Origin: Lachnospiraceae bacterium UBA3401
Lineage (GTDB): Bacteria > Bacillota > Clostridia > Lachnospirales > Lachnospiraceae
DNA: 64,000 nt
Assembly: GCA_002358575.1 (NCBI GenBank)
Contig: DEPD01000024.1
Location: 849-64,848, forward strand
Reading direction: 5' to 3'
Part shown: positions 53,748 to 59,991 of the stretch, in pieces
Numbering within the stretch: the stretch's first letter is position 1
Layout: every line of letters starts with the position of its first letter
The notes under the pieces: model-generated
Database searches by the model: none
Told to the model about the DNA's origin: nothing
The model's input: the letters and a program-made list of their open reading frames with translations, nothing else
Translations under genes and position numbers: made by a program

Positions 53748-54698
53748 CTATAAATAGTCCTCTTTTCTTGTATTTAATACCTTGTCAATCTTAGGAGAAC
53801 CTAATCCCAAAATTTTTTCATCTAAATATTTTTTTGCTGCGTCACTATGGTCATTTGCAGCATCTAATAAAACTTTGATATATATCTGCTTCATATCCTC
53901 GGACTGAACAACTACCTTATCCGCATTATACACTCCAGGCACTGTGCAAAAATGTTTCATGCCATCTATTCTGTTCTTGTCATCAGGTCTGATTTCATCT
54001 AGGACAAAATATGGTATATAGATTAGTTTGTCTGTAAACTTCTTTAAATTTTCAGAATAAAAAAAAGGATGTACGCTTGTCACAAAGTTCATTGAATCGT
54101 ACGGATTATGGATATATATCATATCTGGTCTTCTATTTTCAAAATCATAATCTTCGTACTTTGTGATTGGCACATAATTCGGATACTGATTGCCTTCATA
54201 ATGCATCTCCCGAAAACTCCCGTCAGGATTTTTATCAAAGTATGGTATCGGAATTACATAAGCATTACAATTTGGGTCTGCATCCGCTGCCTTCCACACA
54301 CTTTCTAAGCTATCCCACATACTTGCCTTATAAGGCAGAAAAATCGCTTCTTTTTTGATTAAAATGTCATTTTTAACGCTATTAGTAACTTTAATTAACT
54401 TCTGTCTCAATTGTTTATATATTTTATTTGCACTATTTTCTTTTGCATTCTCTTTCAGTTTTTGATGTATCTGATAAATAAGTTCACAGTAGTCTTCTAA
54501 CAGCGAAACAGTTGGATGTCCTTCTCCTTCTGTGTTCTCAATGAGAGTGCCTAGGGTAAGCCCACCCGCTTGACAGTCTTCCAAAAGCTCACACGCAAGC
54601 TGAATACTGTTCTGTTCAATATATAATTTAATTTGCTCATGAGCCTCTTCCATCTGGCTGATAAGTTCTTCTGCCTGCTGTTTCTGTACTTTTCTCAT
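53748..54698 (-). CDS. CDP-glycerol glycerophosphotransferase-like N-terminal half
   Basis: The 316-residue product begins with a coiled-coil-like helix (residues 1-115) and a first GT-B domain (FLPYKASMWDSLESVWKAA, YVIPIPYFDKNPDGSFREMH, PDMIYIHNPYD), ending ILGLGSPKIDKVLNTRKEDYL. I associate this with the N-terminal half of longer Lachnospiraceae CDP-glycerol glycerophosphotransferase-family proteins, where that ending leads directly into the second GT-B domain. Here it stops with TAG. The missing half is encoded at 48011-49603. It is the first gene of the island, with AAAGGAAG before the ATG. Confidence 0.65.
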   Translation of the reverse strand: MRKVQKQQAEELISQMEEAHEQIKLYIEQNSIQLACELLEDCQAGGLTLGTLIENTEGEGHPTVSLLEDYCELIYQIHQKLKENAKENSANKIYKQLRQKLIKVTNSVKNDILIKKEAIFLPYKASMWDSLESVWKAADADPNCNAYVIPIPYFDKNPDGSFREMHYEGNQYPNYVPITKYEDYDFENRRPDMIYIHNPYDSMNFVTSVHPFFYSENLKKFTDKLIYIPYFVLDEIRPDDKNRIDGMKHFCTVPGVYNADKVVVQSEDMKQIYIKVLLDAANDHSDAAKKYLDEKILGLGSPKIDKVLNTRKEDYL

Positions 54699-55186
54699 CT
54701 TTTACTTCCTTTATGCATTTATAAAAATTGCAATACTAAGTTTTTTATCATAAGCATTAGCTGAGCGCCTCTGCGCCTGTTTATTTTTCCATCACTGTAA
54801 AATAAACTTCGCTCCGCATAAGGCTGCGGTCCTGGCATACCAGAAAGTCTGTCAAAGACTTAGACAATGCCGTTTGTTGCCTTTATGAACTGATTTTATA
54901 CTGAACGGCAAAAACATTTGCCGTTCAGTTGCGCCAGCCGCACGCCGCAAAGCGGCAATTTTCCTCTGTGCGGCTGTGTGCATCGCTTATACTGAGCGGT
55001 CAGTCTTTTTGACCACCAGTATAATACAACATCGCCCACAATATTATTAATGTACTCCCCTGTGATCCTGACGATGTACTGTACTGACTGCACCCCAAAG
55101 ATGCCTTCAATACAGCACACCTGGTAAAACCTCTCCTGAAATCATCACAAGAAATTCATTCTCAGGTTCATACTTTTAACCTTAAT
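54699..55186 (-). other. 488-bp structured non-coding region between the TnpB-like gene and the glycan island
   Basis: No supported gene is present. Besides repeat copy B (54897-55023), the minus strand can form GGCAT...ATGCC enclosing AAGTC/GACTT (about 54833-54872) and CCGCA-N6-TGCGG (about 54815-54831). This makes five or more hairpins in a row before the first island gene. It could be a regulatory leader, a guide-RNA region of the TnpB-like gene, or a remnant of repeats. I found no convincing consensus promoter within it. Confidence 0.55.
54897..55023 (-). repeat. three-hairpin repeat family, full copy B
   Basis: On the minus strand: hairpin 1 (TATACTG...CAGTATA, inner GGTCA/TGACC), hairpin 2 (outer CAGCCGCAC/GTGCGGCTG, inner GCCGC-TTT-GCGGC) and hairpin 3 (ACTGAACGGCAA/TTGCCGTTCAGT). 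Compared with copy A, stems are kept through paired changes. It lies 164 bp downstream of the TnpB-like stop codon. Confidence 0.75.
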
Positions 55187-56533
55187 TTATAATTCTTTTG
55201 CTGTGTTATATTTGCTTTCAATATTTTTTGCGCCATTTAGGGATATCGAGGCTTTGTATCCACACTTTGGACATTGAAAGCCTTCCTGCGTTCTTTTCCC
55301 TTCTGCACCACAGCAGGAACATATACTGCCTGTCCCTTTGGAATTAATCTCTATCAAATCAATGGAATGAACGCGGCATTTATAAGACAATCGTTCCCTG
55401 ATATATCCATTAAAGCTTCTTGTCATTTTCCTGTTTGCAGACTTTGACGGAAGTTTTGTTTTATTCACTGTTAGAGGTCTAGTAATGACAATTTTGGCTG
55501 GTTTCTCAGACGCAAGCATTCTGTTAATCTCTGTATTAATAAATATCTCTGTCCTTGCCCGTTCCTTATCCTTATGTTTCTTATATTTTTCTGTACCAAG
55601 ATTATGCTCTTCTATATTATCTGCCTTTTCCTTATTTCCCAATTCTATATTGTGCTGATATTCTGAACGTATTTTTGCCCGCTTTCTGTTCTTGTCTTCC
55701 AAACGCTGTGTTTCTGTGAACGTTATGCTGCCTAATGCCTGTCCATAAATATTTCCATTCGACAAGGTAAACATATCCCGATACCCGATGTGCACATAAA
55801 TTGTATTGTTATAATCTGCATGTTTCCTAATTTTCGTTTCTACAGGAAGTGCGAGCGCAGCATAATCTTTTCTGATACAAAACCGTATTTGACGCTTGCA
55901 TATATTTTTGTCTTTCAGTGGAATTTCTATCCTGCGTCCTGATGTTCTTGACGCAATAAAAATTGCACCATTTTTATAAGTATAGCCGCAGCGTGCAATA
56001 CTGAAATAATCTGTGCTTACAGACTCTAATTTTGTCAAATATTTTCTTGTCAATCTACATAGCAGGCGATTTAGATGTTCCACATCAATATCAAGTTCTT
56101 TTGCTTTGTTTGGCATTTCATATTCTTCATGGTTTAAAACCGCGGAATAAATATTATCCAGCTTTAAAACTGTCCGCAGATAAATACGGTCATCAGCACT
56201 TAGGTTTTCATTTGCTGTAATCAGTGTCCGCAGCTTATTTTTTAACATTCCCCACATCGTTTTTATATCGGAAACAGCATCCACCACAGCAGGTGAAAAA
56301 TACGCTGATGGCAATTTTAATTGTGTTCTGATTCCGCTGGCACGCACTTCACCCATAATGTCAAATGCAGGTGTAAGACGATTCAAGCTGCCAATACCAG
56401 AATACCTGTTATATACATACTTTTTTATCTTACTGTAATCTAGAGCAATGCCCCTCAAAAACTCCATTGTTTCCTTAGGCAGAGTCTCACTATACTGCCA
56501 GACCGTTTTGGTGATGGTACTCTCTGCGGCCAT
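55187..56533 (-). CDS. TnpB-like protein with all RuvC catalytic acids replaced (candidate RNA-guided DNA-binding protein)
   Basis: The C-terminal half has the TnpB/OrfB architecture: RuvC-I region YVHIGYRDMFTLSNG (near residue 248), RuvC-II region KIVITRPLTVNK (near 350), a zinc ribbon CSCCGAEGKR...CPKCGY (near 405-424) and the terminal SLNGAKNI. In active TnpB the three catalytic acids lie in IDLG, VVED and DRDLNAA. Here the aligned residues are His, Thr and Ser. The frame is intact over 448 residues with an AAAGGGGG site, so this is not simple decay. TldR proteins are nuclease-dead TnpB homologues that repress genes with guide RNAs; this may be a similar case. No tnpA lies beside it; a tyrosine recombinase gene does. 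Confidence 0.78.
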   Translation of the reverse strand: MAAESTITKTVWQYSETLPKETMEFLRGIALDYSKIKKYVYNRYSGIGSLNRLTPAFDIMGEVRASGIRTQLKLPSAYFSPAVVDAVSDIKTMWGMLKNKLRTLITANENLSADDRIYLRTVLKLDNIYSAVLNHEEYEMPNKAKELDIDVEHLNRLLCRLTRKYLTKLESVSTDYFSIARCGYTYKNGAIFIASRTSGRRIEIPLKDKNICKRQIRFCIRKDYAALALPVETKIRKHADYNNTIYVHIGYRDMFTLSNGNIYGQALGSITFTETQRLEDKNRKRAKIRSEYQHNIELGNKEKADNIEEHNLGTEKYKKHKDKERARTEIFINTEINRMLASEKPAKIVITRPLTVNKTKLPSKSANRKMTRSFNGYIRERLSYKCRVHSIDLIEINSKGTGSICSCCGAEGKRTQEGFQCPKCGYKASISLNGAKNIESKYNTAKEL

Positions 56534-56677
56534 TGTTCCCCCTTTAAATAACCCTTTTTTATGAACAAAACCTTACAGCATAATTGCTGCTTTTCGGATA
56601 TACTTAATAATAAGATTTTTCGTGGATTCTTAAAGTCTGCGAAAAAACAGTACATATTTGATATACACGAAATTGCC

Positions 56678-57808
56678 TTATCTGGCTTGACCATAAATTT
56701 GACCATAAAATGCCGACAGACTATCCATATATTTCCGTTTCGTATCCATAGATGGATGCACATAGCGATTTAATGTAATTTGTACATCTGAATGTCCCAG
56801 CATTTCGCTCAAACTTTTTACGTCCATACCATTTTCAACACAGTTCGTAGAAAATGTATGACGCAGAATATGAAAATTTGTATCAGCCAGATTTGCTTCC
56901 TTTAATATCTTCTTAAATTGGTATTGCATTGTTCTTGGCTCCATTGGTCTATCACTACCAAATACATATTTTTTACCATTATAAAATTTCATAAGCAGCT
57001 CCAATAATATGGCAGACAAAGGTATCTCACGCCTGGAATGTTCACTTTTCGGTGCTGTTTCCATTAGGATTGTTTTTGTTTTGTGTCCTTCTACATAAAG
57101 ACGTTGTACTGTCTGGTTTACCGTCAGAAGCTTATTTTCAAAATCAATATCTGTCCATTTTAATGCGCACAGTTCTCCCAAACGCAGTCCTGTGAACAGC
57201 ACTAACAATACTGCCATTTTAAACAAATTCATTTCTTGATAAAGAACAGCCATCAACTGTTTTTGTTCACTCTTTGAAAGTACTTTTATAGGTTTATTGT
57301 GCATTTCTGAAACAGGTTTTTTCAAAGGAGTGATTGTCAGAGAATATTGAGCGGATGCAAATTTCAGGATCTGATTTAATACACAATAAACACTTTTTCG
57401 CACACTGTCTGACAAAGTATCAGAGAGTTTTTTATGCACAAAAAAATCTGTCATTTCAGATAAGAGAACATTTTCAAACATTTTTTCGATATGCTTTTGA
57501 TAAACTAAGCTATATTTTATGTAAGTCGAATGCTTTCTTTTTTTCTTGACTTGCATAAGCCAGTCTTGTGCAGTCTCTGCAAAAATAATTTTTTCTGAAA
57601 TCTGTGTTTTGCAACTGCTTATTATTTTATTGTTAGATTGACTTCTCAAAAGATTTTTCTTAAGGGTCAACTTTTCCCGCACTTCTTCATATGTCCTTCC
57701 ATAAACAGAACAATAAACTTGTTTTTCCTTTTTCGCATTATATACTGAATAGCGCCCCTCCCAACGTCCATCTTTTCTTTTTCGAATGTTTTCTCCATGC
57801 CTTGCCAT
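56678..57808 (-). CDS. tyrosine-type site-specific recombinase/integrase
   Basis: A Tn916/phage-type integrase of 376 residues: an N-terminal arm-binding segment (RKRKDGRWEGRYSVY), a SAM-like core-binding domain, and a catalytic domain with Arg in TGLRLGEL (near 205), HILRHTF (His and Arg, near 313), LGH and the nucleophile in LNRYVHPS (near 346). All catalytic residues are present. The start ATG 57808 has AAAGGG. It lies upstream of the TnpB-like gene on the same strand, 145 bp apart. Integrases next to glycan clusters sometimes invert promoters; no clear inverted promoter was found here. Confidence 0.88.
   Translation of the reverse strand: MARHGENIRKRKDGRWEGRYSVYNAKKEKQVYCSVYGRTYEEVREKLTLKKNLLRSQSNNKIISSCKTQISEKIIFAETAQDWLMQVKKKRKHSTYIKYSLVYQKHIEKMFENVLLSEMTDFFVHKKLSDTLSDSVRKSVYCVLNQILKFASAQYSLTITPLKKPVSEMHNKPIKVLSKSEQKQLMAVLYQEMNLFKMAVLLVLFTGLRLGELCALKWTDIDFENKLLTVNQTVQRLYVEGHKTKTILMETAPKSEHSRREIPLSAILLELLMKFYNGKKYVFGSDRPMEPRTMQYQFKKILKEANLADTNFHILRHTFSTNCVENGMDVKSLSEMLGHSDVQITLNRYVHPSMDTKRKYMDSLSAFYGQIYGQAR
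56688..56713. repeat. 26-bp imperfect direct repeat at the 3' end of the recombinase gene
   Basis: This repeat contains two TGACCATAAA units and codes for part of the recombinase tail YGQIYGQA. It matches 57849-57874 at 22 of 26 positions in the same orientation, so the recombinase gene is bracketed by the two copies. Confidence 0.65.
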
Positions 57809-57848
57809 AAGTTTTTCCCTTTCATAATTTTGAATCAATAGGGTTTTC

Positions 57849-57874
57849 TGACCCCAAATTTGACCCTAAAATAC
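57849..57874. repeat. 26-bp imperfect direct repeat upstream of the recombinase gene
   Basis: It carries the tandem units TGACCCCAAA and TGACCCTAAA about 40 bp upstream of the recombinase start and matches 56688-56713 at 22 of 26 positions. Candidate recombinase arm or core site. Confidence 0.65.
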
Positions 57875-57948
57875 TTCTTTTTTCTCTTTTGCTGTAATAA
57901 TTTTTGCGGGTTTACCAATGAAATCCAACAGAAATTTTATAAAAATAC

Positions 57949-57977
57949 TTGTCACCTTTCATAGAATGTGCTAGAAT
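57949..57977 (+). promoter_or_regulatory. plus-strand promoter for a possible non-coding RNA
   Basis: TTGTCA (57949-57954), 17 bp, TAGAAT (57972-57977). It points into a region without a gene but with the 63-bp structured repeat and a terminator. Confidence 0.5.
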
Positions 57978-58066
57978 GAATTCCAGTTCAAGTCTTTTTG
58001 ATGGCGTTACAAGTTGTTTTTTATTTCGCAGACTTTAAGAATCTACGATTGATTTTGATTCTACAT

Positions 58067-58129
58067 AAAAGGTGCTGTCCTTTGCACCGCAAATCGACTA
58101 TAAGAAGCTGCTCTTGCTTTTTATAGTAT
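58067..58129 (+). repeat. 63-bp structured repeat, copy 2
   Basis: It is the same element as 5326-5388, five substitutions apart. Stem 1 is GGTGC/GCACC (GGCGC/GCGCC in copy 1) and stem 2 is CTATAAGAAGC/GCTTTTTATAG with a G-U pair. Stem 1 changed on both sides, which is compensatory. Confidence 0.7.
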
Positions 58130-58218
58130 TAATATTGTATATTGGAATAATGAAAGCGATTGAACTATTGAGTTTTAATACAGAAATCTGTTTAGATTTG
58201 TTTTTTCTTTTATCATTT

Positions 58219-58250
58219 ACACCAAGCATTTTTTGATGTTTGGTGTTTTT
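58219..58250 (+). terminator. plus-strand terminator
   Basis: ACACCAA (58219-58225) pairs with TTGGTGT (58240-58246), with CAT/ATG inside, followed by a T-run. It would end an RNA started at the promoter near 57949. Confidence 0.65.
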
Positions 58251-58270
58251 GTAATATTTTTAGAATTTTT

Positions 58271-58314
58271 AACGCGCAGCAGGCAGGGAAAACTTTCCCT
58301 GCCTGCTGCGCGTC
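58271..58314. terminator. long GC-rich hairpin after tyrS
   Basis: ACGCGCAGCAGGCAGGGAAA and its complement form a stem of about 20 bp with a 2-nt loop. The T-run is weak, but the strength and the position directly after the tyrS stop codon suggest a tyrS terminator. Confidence 0.65.
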
Positions 58315-58321
58315 GTTACCT

Positions 58322-59542
58322 TTAACAACATACTTTATGAAAACTCTTTTTTCCTTTTTTTATGATAAATTCTTCTGCAAAAACCTCTTTTGCATACATG
58401 GTCTTCGTATCCGTAACCTTATTTCCGTTTACAGAAACACCACCCTGCTCTACTGCGCGTCTTGCCTCTGACTTGGAGGCAGTCATTCCTGCTGTCACAA
58501 GCAACGTTAGAATATCAATATTTCCGTCTGTAAAATGTTCTTCCGAGAGCACGGTCGTCGGCATATTCTCTGAGTTGGCACCGCCTGCAAAAAGCGCTGC
58601 TGCCGCTTCCTTTGCCTTTTGTGCCTCCTCCGTGCCATGTACCAGCTGTGTCAGTTCAAATGCGAGGATTTCTTTTGCCTTGTTCAACTCGCTGCCTTCC
58701 CATTTCTCCATTGCTTGGATTTCTTCCAATGGAAGAAAAGTCAGCATTTTTAAGAATTTGATTACATCCGCATCTGCCACGTTTCTCCAATACTGGAAAA
58801 ACTCATAAGGTGACGTTTTTTCTGCATCGAGCCAAACAGCGCCGGATTCGGTTTTTCCCATCTTCTTTCCCTCTGAGTTGAGCAGCAGGTTGATTGTCAT
58901 TGCATGAGCGTCCTTGCCAAGTTTACGGCGTATCAATTCTGTGCCGCCAAGCATATTGCTCCACTGATCATCACCTCCAAACTGCATATTGCAGTCATAT
59001 TTCTGGAACAATGTGTAGAAGTCAAAGCTTTGCATAATCATATAATTAAACTCTAGGAAGGTCAGACCTTTCTCCATACGTTGTTTGTAGCATTCTGCTG
59101 CCAACATACGATTCACAGAAAAATGCGGTCCTATCTGGCGCAGCATATCCATATAGTTCAAGTTCAGCAGCCAGTCTGCATTGTTGACCATCATCGCCTT
59201 GCCTTCACCAAATTCAATGAATTTACTCATCTGCTTCCGAAAGCATTCTACATTGTGCTGTATTGTCTCTGTCGTCATCATCTTGCGCATATCTGTCTTG
59301 CCCGAAGGGTCCCCAATCATCGCTGTTCCGCCACCAATCAGGGCAATTGGCCTATTTCCTGCCATCTGAAGACGCTTCATCAAACAAAGAGCCATAAAAT
59401 GTCCCACATGAAGACTGTCTGCCGTTGGATCAAAGCCAATATAAAACACTGCTTTTCCGTTGTTAATCATTTCCTTGATTTCATCTTCGTTTGTCACCTG
59501 GGCAATCAAACCTCTTGCCACTAATTCATCATACAATTGCAT
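58322..59542 (-). CDS. tyrS: tyrosyl-tRNA synthetase
   Basis: TyrS charges tRNA-Tyr. The class I motifs are HVGHF (HIGH type, near residue 46) and KMGKTESG (KMSKS type, near 230), with GFDPTADSLHVGH and an S4-like C-terminal domain ending in KGKKSFHKV. Length 406 aa is normal. Its leader is a tyrosine T-box. Confidence 0.97.
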   Translation of the reverse strand: MQLYDELVARGLIAQVTNEDEIKEMINNGKAVFYIGFDPTADSLHVGHFMALCLMKRLQMAGNRPIALIGGGTAMIGDPSGKTDMRKMMTTETIQHNVECFRKQMSKFIEFGEGKAMMVNNADWLLNLNYMDMLRQIGPHFSVNRMLAAECYKQRMEKGLTFLEFNYMIMQSFDFYTLFQKYDCNMQFGGDDQWSNMLGGTELIRRKLGKDAHAMTINLLLNSEGKKMGKTESGAVWLDAEKTSPYEFFQYWRNVADADVIKFLKMLTFLPLEEIQAMEKWEGSELNKAKEILAFELTQLVHGTEEAQKAKEAAAALFAGGANSENMPTTVLSEEHFTDGNIDILTLLVTAGMTASKSEARRAVEQGGVSVNGNKVTDTKTMYAKEVFAEEFIIKKGKKSFHKVCC

Positions 59543-59616
59543 ACTCTTTCTCTCCTTTTCCTACAACACAGAGGATAGACTTTTTAATAATCAAGTTGGC
59601 TTGAGCATCAAAAAAA

Positions 59617-59936
59617 CTCGTCCTCTGAATATAAAAAACTCAAAGGACGAGGTACTTTTTATCAGTATACCACGTGTTACCACCTTTTTTCACACAGAAC
59701 TCACGCCCTATGCCTCAGCAAGTACGGGAAAATAGCTTAAATTCATATTCTCCGATACTCTTCTCGATATAACGTTCAAGAACTCCGTCACAGCCTACTT
59801 TTGCATATTTTATATAAATTTCGGTGTGCAGCTCCAAGATGTATTCCCTCTCATTTTCCCTTGCGCCTCTCATCAACCGGCAACTTTCTGTAAGTTTCCA
59901 TGAAAGCTACTTATTCTTTTCACAGCCTTTTTGATA
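59617..59936 (-). promoter_or_regulatory. tyrosine T-box riboswitch controlling tyrS
   Basis: On the minus strand the leader contains the T-box AAGGTGGTAACACG (about 59689-59672) and then an intrinsic terminator CTCGTCCTTTGA...TCAGAGGACGAG (59653-59617) with a T-run. Near the 5' side, GGGAATACATC holds a UAC specifier, matching tyrosine. Uncharged tRNA-Tyr should stabilise the antiterminator and allow tyrS expression. Confidence 0.88.
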
Positions 59937-59942
59937 TTCATG

Positions 59943-59971
59943 ATTATAAACGCGTGTCTGTTGTTTGTCAA
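59943..59971 (-). promoter_or_regulatory. consensus promoter for the T-box/tyrS transcript
   Basis: TTGACA (59971-59966), 17 bp, TATAAT (59948-59943) on the minus strand: a perfect sigma-A promoter placing the transcript start near 59936. Confidence 0.88.
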
Positions 59972-59991
59972 GAAAAAATTTAAATAGCATC

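Larger units (their letters stand above)
57809..58321. other. non-coding region between recombinase and tyrS with a possible plus-strand RNA
   Basis: About 510 bp without a supported gene. It holds the second 26-bp direct repeat, a plus-strand promoter, the second 63-bp structured repeat and a plus-strand terminator in that order, so an RNA of roughly 265 nt (about 57984-58250) could be made. No known RNA family was recognised. Confidence 0.45.

Noticed and set aside
54896..55120. 74-codon frame starting at GTG behind AGGAGAGG on the minus strand
   Set aside because: More than half of it runs through the hairpins of repeat copy B, which lack coding character, and no family was recognised.
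54699..55186. invertible promoter controlled by the tyrosine recombinase
   Set aside because: I found only local hairpins, not a pair of longer inverted repeats flanking a promoter; would need read-orientation data.
5326..58129. 63-bp direct repeats as attL/attR of one integrated element
   Set aside because: The interval contains essential genes (apt, spoIVA, der, gpsA, prs), so it cannot be one mobile element; the repeats are better read as a dispersed structured family.
58150..58236. 28-residue plus-strand frame beginning MKAIELLSFN
   Set aside because: Ribosome site is weak and too close, and the frame ends inside a terminator hairpin; kept only as part of a possible non-coding RNA.
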